Below are positions 1 to 9,533 of a stretch of DNA of 64,000 nucleotides, piece after piece (within the stretch, counting starts at the first letter, position 1; each line of letters opens with the position of its first letter). The stretch lies in NCBI GenBank assembly GCA_964016985.1, contig OZ024830.1, positions 15,714,419 through 15,778,418 on the forward strand, written 5' to 3'. Both the position numbers and the translations under genes were made by a program. Below the pieces are notes generated by a model. It was given only the letters and a program-made list of their open reading frames with translations. It had not been told where the DNA came from and did no database searches. Source of the stretch: Anodontia alba (lineage: Eukaryota > Mollusca > Bivalvia > Lucinida > Lucinidae).

Positions 1-37
1 TTTAATTCTAAACAAACTTTTTTTTTTTTCATTTTAG

Positions 38-65
38 GTATAAGATGAAGTTCTATGAACATTAG
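38..65 (+). other. Exon-like island D: acceptor plus short open stretch ending in TAG (repeated in all units)
   Basis: A long T run followed by CATTTTAG is a good 3' splice acceptor. The following frame reads YKMKFYEH then TAG. It is kept in all ten units (unit 6 has CATTTCAG). It could be the last coding exon of a captured gene fragment, but no reading phase joins it cleanly to islands A or B, so the assignment is weak. Confidence 0.3.
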
Positions 66-935
66 GAAGAGTCATCAGATTCCGGATTCTAGTGAAGTTA
101 AGTATTGTATTTTTGTATTTTGTATTGTTATGTTGGTTTGATTTGGATTGGTTTCATCAGGTTTGTCTTTGGTTCAGTTTCTTCCGGGTTTGTTTGTTTT
201 TTTCTCTATTTGGATTGTAGTGTTTATTGTATTGTATGTTGAAGTGTAATGTGTTTATATTGTATCATATAGTTGGTTACGTTTCATTTGGTTTGGGGTT
301 AGTGGTGTCTTTCGGGTTCATTTGTCTTTTCTCTATTTGGATTATAGTGTTTGTTATATTGTATTGTATATTGTAGTGTAATGTATTGTATTGTATTATG
401 CTTGTTTCCGTTGATTTTGTTTTAGTTTCTGTTTGATTTGGTTGCATTCGGTTTCATTTGGGTTTTCTCTGTTTGGATAATGGTGTTTATTGTATTGTTT
501 TGCAAATTGTATTGTAATGTTTTGTATTGATTTATATATTTGGTTTTGTTTTGTTTGGATTGGTTATGTTTCTGATTGATTTAGTTTCGTTGGTTTGGTT
601 TTGGATTCCTCTATTTGAATTGTAGTGTTTATTGTAATGTATTTCTATTTGGATTGTTATGTAATGTAATGTAATGTAATGTAATGTAATGTATAATATT
701 GTATTTTGGTATGCTGTGGCGTGGTATGTTGTGCTGTGGTGTGATACGTTGCGGTGCGGTGCGGTGCGGTGCGGTGCGGTGAGGTGAGGTGAGGTGAGGT
801 GAGGTGCGATTCGGTGCGATTCAGTGCGATTCAGTGAGGTGCGATGCGGTGCGATGCGGAGTGGGGAGGTGTGGTATGATATAATATGGAATGGTATGGT
901 ACGATAGGTTACTATGTTATGTTCTTTTTATATTT
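66..935 (+). repeat. T/G-rich low-complexity block
   Basis: The + strand is strongly enriched for T and G and poor in C for over 800 bases. It is made of variants of ATTGTATTGTA, TTTGGATTGG and TCTATTTGGATTG. The same block occurs at the start of every unit and in unit 10. The three partly similar segments starting TCTATTTGGATTGTAGTGTTT (near 205 and 335, plus 645) indicate old internal duplication. No gene is visible. Confidence 0.85.
661..870 (+). repeat. Chain of pentanucleotide repeats GTAAT, GCGGT, GAGGT, GCGAT
   Basis: GTAAT runs at 661-690, GCGGT at 750-780 and GAGGT at 781-805, followed by GCGATTCGGT/GCGATTCAGT decamers and GCGATGCGGT to about 870. All share a period of 5 or 10. Copy number of each tract differs between units, for example long GTAAT in unit 4 and short GAGGT in units 9 and 10. 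The 71-codon frame on the minus strand in unit 5 (Thr/His/Pro-rich) is a by-product of this repeat. Confidence 0.9.
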
Positions 936-939
936 ACAG

Positions 940-992
940 GTGGTTCAATGGTAGACTGAAACTCATTGAAGGACTAAAACCGATTACTGGTT
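940..992 (+). other. Exon-like island A
   Basis: TTTTTATATTTACAG precedes this segment and TT|GTAAGTATC follows it, matching both splice consensuses. One frame reads WFNGRLKLIEGLKPITG without a stop. It is present in every unit at the equivalent position, including truncated unit 10, where 8 bases are lost. I do not recognise the protein family. It may be a gene fragment captured before amplification. The end phase (1) does not join island B without a stop, so it is not annotated as a CDS. Confidence 0.4.
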
Positions 993-1070
993 GTAAGTAT
1001 CTTTATTTCATAACTGTGTCGAGGAATTAATTTATATGTTTGTTACACGGACATTTTTAATGTAATACCC

Positions 1071-1245
1071 CATGATTCAAGAAGGGCAATTGTCAGTTTC
1101 TGGCGAAAGAATTGCACAATACTGGTTAACCGCTTAGAGGGCTAAGCCTGCCCAGTAAACGTGTGGTTAGGTAAACTGACAGCACTCGACATGACCTCAC
1201 TGGGTTGACTGGGCCGTAAAACCTTAACACAAACAAACAACAAAA
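1071..1245 (+). mobile_element. 5'-truncated SINE, ancestral to the macrosatellite unit
   Basis: The sequence matches the 3' two-thirds of the full SINE at 40519-40827, from ATTCAAGAAGGGCA to GGGCCGTAAAACCTTAACACAAACAAACAA. It is flanked by an imperfect target duplication: AATGTAATACCC at 1059-1070 and AATGTGATACCC at 1246-1257. The same insertion and flanks occur in every unit, so it predates the amplification. Unit 10 is broken within it. It is 5'-truncated and lacks the tRNA-like promoter. Confidence 0.85.
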
Positions 1246-1308
1246 AATGTGATACCCTGTTTACGCCCCCTGGCCAAAGATTGGCCGATATTCTGTTTCA
1301 AATTAAAA

Positions 1309-1478
1309 AGCGTCCGGGTGACCGCTCACGACTTCGGATCGCGAGGTTCCGAGCTCTAATCCTGCTGGGGGCGGAATTTTGCTTATGATTGTACAGAGCC
1401 TTTCATTATCACCCTTCCATCGTCTCAATATGAATTAATGTTGAAAAAAAAATGCCAAACCATCATCATCATCATTAT
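1309..1478 (+). mobile_element. Second SINE-like element with tRNA-like head and CAT-repeat tail
   Basis: The segment starts near AGCGTCCGGGTGACCGCTCA, has a degenerate B-box-like stretch (GAGCTCTAATCC, compare GAGTTCGAATCC), then a non-tRNA body, and ends in (CAT)4-5. It is present in all nine full units. No convincing target duplication was found. SINE identity rests on overall form, so the call is moderate. Confidence 0.5.
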
Positions 1479-1598
1479 TTCAACACGAAAACACGCTTAT
1501 ACAATTTTGACCCCCTTAAACCCCACTTTTATATAGTAAAACTGGGGTTTTGCAGGGGTATACATCATTTTCACCTCTTTTGCTAAAACATACATTAT

Positions 1599-1643
1599 GG
1601 TACTCATTAGAACCGCCTCGACAAGACGGTTCTAATGAGTACC
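1599..1643 (+). repeat. Perfect 17-bp inverted repeat (hairpin), conserved in all full units
   Basis: The left arm GGTACTCATTAGAACCG (1599-1615) and right arm CGGTTCTAATGAGTACC (1627-1643) are perfect reverse complements around an 11-base spacer. Equivalent copies occur in units 2 to 9, for example 6357-6401, with one arm mismatch in unit 8. No U run follows, and this is a eukaryotic context, so it is not called a terminator. Confidence 0.9.
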
Positions 1644-1788
1644 CACACTCCCATGTTTTGAGGAGACATTAAGAAAACATGCCTTTTCAAATGAGTGACT
1701 GAGCAGACTACTTCACTGTGATTCTTTTGATAGATCAACATGTAGGTGTTTTAAAAATTGAGTTTCTTTTGTTTCCTTTTGATTTCAG

Positions 1789-1906
1789 GAAAACGGGTGA
1801 ACCTACATGGGCTGTAACTGGTATGAACTGACAGGTGTTTACTTTGACAGACGACAGCAGGAAAAGGAGCTAGTCATGGTCATGTGTAAAGTGGATAAAT
1901 TTGAAG
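1789..1906 (+). other. Exon-like island B
   Basis: A polypyrimidine-rich tract ending GATTTCAG precedes it and GAAG|GTAAGAAATG follows. One frame from the ATG at 1807 is open to the donor and contains LTGVYFDRRQQEKELV followed by MVMCKVDKFEG. The upstream part of the island reads KTGEPTWAVTGMN then TGA in another frame, so either the coding frame starts at the ATG or a frameshift has occurred. The segment is nearly invariant in units 1-8. Unit 9 lost one base near 40071. Family unknown. Confidence 0.4.
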
Positions 1907-2477
1907 GTAAGAAATGATGACATAAGCAGAAGAAAGTATGCATCGATTGCAAAGTTGTTTCCCAAGAGGTCTTTGTATGGAAGGTAATGGAAAAATAATT
2001 GTGGTCCGAGGCCAGGTCATTCTAATTGGAATCCTCTGCTTTTATCTTAGGTCATCAGTGGAATTTAACAAAACTTTACATTTCTCCATAATATTATACA
2101 TTTCATTGCACAGAAAATGTTTCTTTTAAATATTTTGGAATCTGTATTGGCATATGACCTTGTTAAAATTAGATTTAAGGAAAAGGAAGTGATACTTAAT
2201 GGAAACACTAATGATAAAAGCAGAGGAATCCAATTAACTGGACCTGGTTATTTACAGAAAGTAATCAAGGGAGTTAACTGACTGCTTTCTCCTGTTGAAA
2301 GAGCTTCACTTACACTTTATCAGATACTGCTTAACTTCAGCACATTTATGCCGAGTGTATTCTTCTACCATACCTCTTTGTACCGATCCATTTCCAGTAA
2401 AAGGGGTGTCTGATTAGATTTAATTATTTCTTTGTTGCACAGAAATTCATGTACTTAATGAAAACTGTGTTGATCCT

Positions 2478-2524
2478 GATCAGACGCCGCGTTTTCCGGC
2501 GTCTGATCTGGGTCTACACTGTTT
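2478..2524 (+). repeat. Hairpin containing an inverted copy of the nested-subrepeat core
   Basis: GATCAGACGCCG (2478-2489) and CGGCGTCTGATC (2497-2508) form a perfect 12-bp stem with a 7-base loop. The right side continues as TGGGTCTACACTGTT, the reverse complement of AACAGTGTAGACCCA in the subrepeats at 3020-4650. It is present in all full units, with single mismatches in units 5 and 7. Confidence 0.85.
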
Positions 2525-2667
2525 GCCAATGTCCCATTTATAGGACGATAGGCACAAATGGGTTAAAGTACCAAATACATTTTGTAGCAGATTATTTTTC
2601 ATAGCAACTACATCATGACATTTCATACAAATCGTCTGCTTCACATGAAATGTAGACTTATTTTCTC

Positions 2668-2668
<1 letters not shown>

Positions 2669-2732
<64 letters not shown>
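2669..2732 (+). repeat. (AAT)n(ATT)n palindromic microsatellite
   Basis: A run of AAT triplets passes directly into ATT triplets, giving a self-complementary tract. Lengths of the two arms vary between units (7429-7500, 12214-12270, 16997-17060, 21775-21826, 26519-26572, 31286-31340, 36069-36178, 41244-41306). Unit 7 is interrupted and unit 8 is doubled. Confidence 0.95.
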
Positions 2733-2733
<1 letters not shown>

Positions 2734-3019
2734 AACTACTTTACAGTGTCTTCTGCTGCAATTAAGGGTTATGTCTTGAGTATACTGGTTATAATTTATA
2801 GACAGGTATCAATAAAGTGATTTTATACCTGTTTTTTTCTCTTATGAGGATTTTTAAGAAATTTTATAATGGAATACGTATCATCATTTGGACTCAACAA
2901 TTATTAAACATAAAGAAATGAGAAAGAATCCACATATTTAACAGTACAGGATGTGATCTTCTGCCCTACTACAGGAAGTGGAATGTCATGCAGTCTGTTC
3001 AGGGCTATCATGCCACCTT

Positions 3020-4650
3020 AAATCTAATAAACGGATACTGTAGAATACCGTATATACCCTAAGTATTGGACAGAAAGGCCTGGGCTATCAGTATAGACCC
3101 AGATCAGACGACACCAAATATCTAATAAATGGATACTATAGAATACCTGTTATACTCAAAACATTGGACAGACAGTCCTGAGGTAACAGTGTAGACTCAA
3201 ATCAGATGCCATATTGCATCTAATAAATGAATACTGTAGAATACCGTATATACCCTTAGTATTGGATAGACAGTCCTGAGCTAACGCTTTAGACCCAGAT
3301 CAGACGCCACCTTATATCTAATAAAGGATACTTTAGAATGCCATATATATCCTAAGTATTGAACAGACAGTCCTGAGCTAACACTGTAGACCCAGATCAG
3401 ACGCCACCTTACGTTTAATAAATGGATAATTTGGAATACCGAATATACCCTAAGTATTAGACAGAAAGGCATGGGCTACCAGCTAACAGTGTAGACCCAG
3501 ATCAGGCGACATCATAATCTAATGAGTGGATACTGTAGAATATATGTTATATGCAAAGCATTGGACAGATAGTCCTGAGCTAACAGTGCAGACCCAAATC
3601 AGATGCCATGTTACATCTAATAAATGAATACTGCAGAATAACTTAAATACCCTGAGTATTTGACAGACAGTCCTGAGCTAGCACTGTAGACCCAGATCAG
3701 ATGCCAACTTACATCTAATAAATGGCTACTTCAAAACAGACAGTTCTGAGATAACAGTGTAGACCCAGATTTGATGCCATGTTACATCTAATAAATGGAT
3801 ACTACAGAATACCTTAAATATCCTAGGTATTTGCAACAGTCCTGAGCTAGCACCGTAGACCCAGATCAGACGCCACCTTACATCTAATAAATGTCTAAGA
3901 AAGACAGTCCTTAGCTAACAGTGTAGACCCAGATCATATGCCATGTTATATCTAATAATGGACACACTACAAAATACATTAAATCTCCTAAGTATTTGAC
4001 AGACAGCTTTGAGCTAGCACTGTAGACCCAGATCAGATGTCACCTAACATTTAATAAATGTCTAAGACAGACAGTCCTGAACTAACAGTGTAGACCCAGG
4101 TCAGATGCCATGTTATATCTAATAAATGGACACTACAGAATACCTTAAATACCCTAAGTATTTGACAGACAGTCCTCAGCTAGCACTTTAGACACAGATC
4201 AGACACCTTGCATCTAATAAATGGCTTCTTTCAGACAGACAGTCCTGCGCTAACGCTGTAGACCCAGATCAGACACCACCTTACATCTAATAAATGGCTA
4301 CTTTAAGACAGACAGTCCTGCTAACAGTGTAGACCCAGATCAGATGCCATGTTACATCTAATAAATGGATACTACAAAATACCTTAAATATCCTAAGTGT
4401 TTGACAGACAGTCCTGAGTTAGCACTGAGGACCCAGACCAGACACCTTGCATCTAATAAATGGCTTCTTTAAGACAGTCCTGCGCTAACAGTGTAGACCC
4501 AGATCAGATGCCACGTTACAGCTAATACATGGATACTACAAAATACTTTAAATATCCTAAGTATTTGACAGACAGTCCTGAGCTAGCACTTTAGACCCAG
4601 ATCAGACACCACCTTACATCTAATAAATGGAAACTGTAGAATACCATATA
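3020..4650 (+). repeat. Nested array of about 70-100-bp subrepeats
   Basis: The core GTAGACCCAGATCAGAYGCCA followed by CATCTAATAAATGG recurs about 19 times. Flanking words are GACAGACAGTCCTGAGCTA and ACCTTAAATATCCTAAGTATTTG. Spacing is near 97 bp in the first half. Shorter monomers of about 70 bp lack the GAATACC...AAGTATTTG part. The array is repeated in each macrosatellite unit. The minus-strand 63- and 91-codon frames here follow from the repeat and are not genes. Confidence 0.92.
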
Positions 4651-4766
4651 TATCCTGAGCTTAGGTCTGTTAGGTACAACAAGAAAATGTGACAACTCCA
4701 AGATCATACTTTCGCATTATGTACATAATGTAAACATTTTTATTTATATTCAGCTATGAATTTTCA

Positions 4767-7452
4767 TTTAATTCTAAACAAACTTTTTTTTTTTTCATTT
4801 TAGGTATAAGATGAAGTTCTATGAACATTAGGAAGAGTCATCAGATTCCGGATTCTAGTGAAGTTAAGTATTGTATTTTTGTATTTTGTATTGTTATGTT
4901 GGTTTGATTTGGATTGGTTTCATCAGGTTTGTCTTTGGTTCAGTTTCTTCCGGGTTCGTTTGTTTTTTTCTCTATTTGGATTGTAGTGTTTATTGTATTG
5001 TATGTTGAAGTGTAATGTGTTTATATTGTATCATATAGTTGGTTACGTTTCATTTGGTTTGGGGTTAGTGGTGTCTTTCGGGTTCATTTGTCTTTTCTCT
5101 ATTTGGATTATAGTGTTTGTTATATTGTATTGTATATTGTAGTGTAATGTATTGTATTGTATTATGCTTGTTTCCGTTGATTTTGTTTTAGTTTCTGTTT
5201 GATTTGGTTGCATTCGGTTTCATTTGGGTTTTCTCTGTTTGGATAATGGTGTTTATTGTATTGTTTTGCAAATTGTATTGTAATGTTTTGTATTGATTTA
5301 TATATTTGGTTTTGTTTTGTTTGGATTGGTTATGTTTCTGATTGATTTAGTTTCGTTGGTTTGGTTTGGATTCCTCTATTTGAATTGTAGTGTTTATTGT
5401 AATGTATTTCTATTTGGATTGTTATGTAATGTAATGTAATGTAATGTAATGTAATGTATAATATTGTATTTTGGTATGCTGTGGCGTGGTATGTTGTGCT
5501 GTGGTGTGATACGTTGCGGTGCGGTGCGGTGCGGTGCGGTGCGGTGCGGTGAGGTGAGGTGAGGTGAGGTGAGGTGCGATTCGATGCAATTCAGTGCGAT
5601 TCAGTGAGGTGCGATGCGGTGCGATGCGGAGTGGGGTGGTGTGGTATGATATAATATGGAATGGTATGGTACGATAGGTTACTTATGTTATGTTCTTTTT
5701 ATATTTACAGGTGGTTCAATGGTAGACTGAAACTCATTGAAGGACTAAAACCGATTACTGGTTGTAAGTATCTTTATTTCATAACTGTGTCGAGGAATTA
5801 ATTTATATGTTTGTTACACGGACATTTTTAATGTAATACCCCATGATTCAAGAAGGGCAATTGTCAGTTTCTGGCGAAAGAATTGCACAATACTGGTTAA
5901 CCGCTTAGAGGGCTAAGCCTGCCCAGTAAACGTGTGGTTAGGTAAACTGACAGCACTCGACATGACCTCACTGGGTTGACTGGGCCGTAAAACCTTAACA
6001 CAAACAAACAACAAAAAATGTGATACCCTGTTTACGCCCCCTGGCCCAAGATTGGCCGATATTCTGTTTCAAATTAAAAAGCGTCCGGGTGACCGCTCAC
6101 GACTTCGGATCGCGAGGTTCCGAGCTCTAATCCTGCTGGGGGCGGAATTTTGCTTATGATTGTACAGAGCCTTTCATTATCACCCTTCCATCGTCTCAAT
6201 ATGAATTAATGTTGAAAAAAAAATGCCAAACCATCATCATCATCATTATTTCAACTATACAATTTTGACCCCATTAAACCCCACTTTTATATAGTAAAAC
6301 TGGGGTTTTGCAGGGGTATACATCATTTTCACCTCTTTTGCTAAACCATACATTATGGTACTCATTAGAACCGCCTCGACAAGACGGTTCTAATGAGTAC
6401 CCACACTCCCATGTTTTGAGGAGACATTAAGAAAACATGCCTTTTCAAATGAGTGACTGAGCAGACTACTTCACTGTGATTCTTTTGATAGATCAACATG
6501 TAGGTGTTTTAAAAATTGAGTTTCTTTTGTTTCCTTTTGATTTCAGGAAAACGGGTGAACCTACATGGGCTGTAACTGGTATGAACTGACAGGTGTTTAC
6601 TTTGACAGACGACAGCAGGAAAAGGAGCTAGTCATGGTCATGTGTAAAGTGGATAAATTTGAAGGTAAGAAATGATGACATAAGCAGAAGAAAGTATGCA
6701 TCGATTGCAAAGTTGTTTCCCAAGAGGTCTTTGTATGGAAGGTAATGGAAAAATAATTGTGGTCCGAGGCCAGGTCATTCTAATTGGAATCCTCTGCTTT
6801 TATCTTAGGTCATCAGTGGAATTTAACAAAACTTTACATTTCTCCATAATATTATACATTTCATTGCACAGAAAATGTTTCTTTTAAATATTTTGGAATC
6901 TGTATTGGCATATGACCTTGTTAAAATTAGATTTAAGGAAAAGGAAGTGATACTTAATGGAAACACTAATGATAAAAGCAGAGGAATCCAATTAACTGGA
7001 CCTGGTTATTTACAGAAAGTAATCAAGGGAGTTAACTGACTGCTTTCTCCTGTTGAAAGAGCTTCACTTATACTTTATCAGATACTGCTTAACTTCAGCA
7101 CATTTATGCCGAGTGTATTCTTCTACCATACCTCTTTGTACCGATCCATTTCCAGTAAAAGGGGTGTCTGATTAGATTTAATTATTTCTTTGTTGCACAG
7201 AAATTCATGTACTTAATGAAAACTGTGTTGATCCTGATCAGACGCCGCGTTTTCCGGCGTCTGATCTGGGTCTACACTGTTTGCCAATGTCCCATTTATA
7301 GGACGATAGGCACAAATGGGTTAAAGTACCAAATACATTTTGTAGCAGATTATTTTTCATAGCAACTACATCATGACATTTCATACAAATCGTCTGCTTC
7401 ACATGAAATGTAGACTTATTTTCTCTTAATAATAATAATAATAATAATAATA

Positions 7453-7500
<48 letters not shown>

Positions 7501-9533
7501 AACTACTTTACAGTGTCTTCTGCTGCAATTAAGGGTTATGTCTTGAGTATACTGGTTATAATTTATAGACAGGTATCAATAAAGTGATTTTATACCTGTT
7601 TTTTTCTCTTATGAGGATTTTTAAGAAATTTTATAATGGAATACGTATCATCATTTGGACTCAACAATTATTAAACATAAAGAAATGAGAAAGAATCCAC
7701 ATATTTAACAGTACAGGATGTGATCTTCTGCCCTACTACAGGAAGTGGAATGTCATGCAGTCTGTTCAGGGCTATCATGCCACCTTAAATCTAATAAACG
7801 GATACTGTAGAATACCGTATATACCCTAAGTATTGGACAGAAAGGCCTGGGCTATCAGTATAGACCCAGATCAGACGACACCATATATCTAATAAATGGA
7901 TACTATAGAATACCTGTTATACTCAAAACATTGGACAGACAGTCCTGAGGTAACAGTGTAGACTCAAATCAGATGCCATATTGCATCTAATAAATGAATA
8001 CTGTAGAATACCGTATATACCCTTAGTATTGGATAGACAGTCCTGAGCTAACGCTTTAGACCCAGATCAGACGCCACCTTATATCTAATAAAGGATACTT
8101 TAGAATGCCATATATATCCTAAGTATTGAACAGACAGTCCTGAGCTAACACTGTAGACCCAGATCAGACGCCACCTTACGTTTAATAAATGGATACTTTG
8201 GAATACCGAATATACCCTAAGTATTAGACAGAAAGGCATGGGCTACCAGCTAACAGTGTAGACCCAGATCAGGCGACATCATAATCTAATGAGTGGATAC
8301 TGTAGAATATATGTTATATGCAAAGCATTGGACAGATAGTCCTGAGCTAACAGTGCAGACCCAAATCAGATGCCATGTTACATCTAATAAATGAATACTG
8401 CAGAATAACTTAAATACCCTGAGTATTTGACAGACAGTCCTGAGCTAGCACTGTAGACCCAGATCAGATGCCAACTTACATCTAATAAATGGCTACTTCA
8501 AAACAGACAGTTCTGAGATAACAGTGTAGACCCAGATTTGATGCCATGTTACATCTAATAAATGGATACTACAGAATACCTTAAATATCCTAGGTATTTG
8601 CAACAGTCCTGAGCTAGCACCGTAGACCCAGATCAGACGCCACCTTACATCTAATAAATGTCTAAGAAAGACAGTCCTTAGCTAACAGTGTAAACCCAGA
8701 TCATATGCCATGTTATATCTAATAATGGACACACTACAAAATACATTAAATCTCCTAAGTATTTGACAGACAGCTTTGAGCTAGCACTGTAGACCCAGAT
8801 CAGATGTCACCTAACATTTAATAAATGTCTAAGACAGACAGTCCTGAACTAACAGTGTAGACCCAGATCAGATGCCATGTTATATCTAATAAATGGACAC
8901 TACAGAATACCTTAAATACCCTAAGTATTTGACAGACAGTCCTCAGCTAGCACTGTAGACACAGATCAGACACCTTGCATCTAATAAATGGCTTCTTTCA
9001 GACAGACAGTCCTGCGCTAACGCTGTAGACCCAGATCAGACACCACCTTACATCTAATAAATGGCTACTTTAAGACAGACAGTCCTGCTAACAGTGTAGA
9101 CCCAGATCAGATGCCATGTTACATCTAATAAATGGATACTACAAAATACCTTAAATATCCTAAGTGTTTGACAGACAGTCCTGAGTTAGCACTGAGGACC
9201 CAGACCAGACACCTTGCATCTAATAAATGGCTTCTTTAAGACAGTCCTGCGCTAACAGTGTAGACCCAGATCAGATGCCACGTTACAGCTAATACATGGA
9301 TACTACAAAATACTTTAAATATCCTAAGTATTTGACAGACAGTCCTGAGCTAGCACTTTAGACCCAGATCAGACACCACCTTACATCTAATAAATGGAAA
9401 CTGTAGAATACCATATATATCCTGAGCTTAGGTCTGTTAGGTACAACAAGAAAATGTGACAACTCCAAGATCATACTTTCGCATTATGTACATAATGTAA
9501 ACATTTTTATTTATATTCAGCTATGAATTTTCA
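4767..9533 (+). repeat. Macrosatellite unit 2
   Basis: This 4767-bp unit is almost identical to unit 1. It has longer GCGGT and (AAT)n(ATT)n tracts. It lacks about 13 bases (ACGAAAACACGCT in unit 1, just after the CATCATCAT tract) near 6255. The palindromic hairpin lies at 6357-6401 and is perfect. Confidence 0.95.

Larger units (their letters stand above)
1..4766 (+). repeat. Macrosatellite unit 1 (reference unit)
   Basis: This 4766-bp unit is used as the reference for internal features. In order: exon-like end with stop (38-65), T/G-rich block (66-935), pentamer chain (661-870), exon-like island (940-992), truncated SINE (1071-1245), second SINE-like element (1309-1478), hairpin (1599-1643), exon-like island (1789-1906), hairpin with reversed subrepeat core (2478-2524), (AAT)n(ATT)n (2669-2732) and nested subrepeats (about 3020-4650). 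Base 1 is only the arbitrary phase imposed by the window edge. Confidence 0.95.

Noticed and set aside
1938..2129. 63-codon frame repeated in most macrosatellite units (MHRLQSCFPRG...)
   Set aside because: It is conserved only because the units are near-identical. It runs over a splice-like acceptor and has no recognisable domain. The unit 9 version is extended only by a local T-run change.
3020..4650. CRISPR-like direct repeats
   Set aside because: Repeats are imperfect, contiguous and of variable length without unique spacers, and the context is eukaryotic with introns and SINEs.
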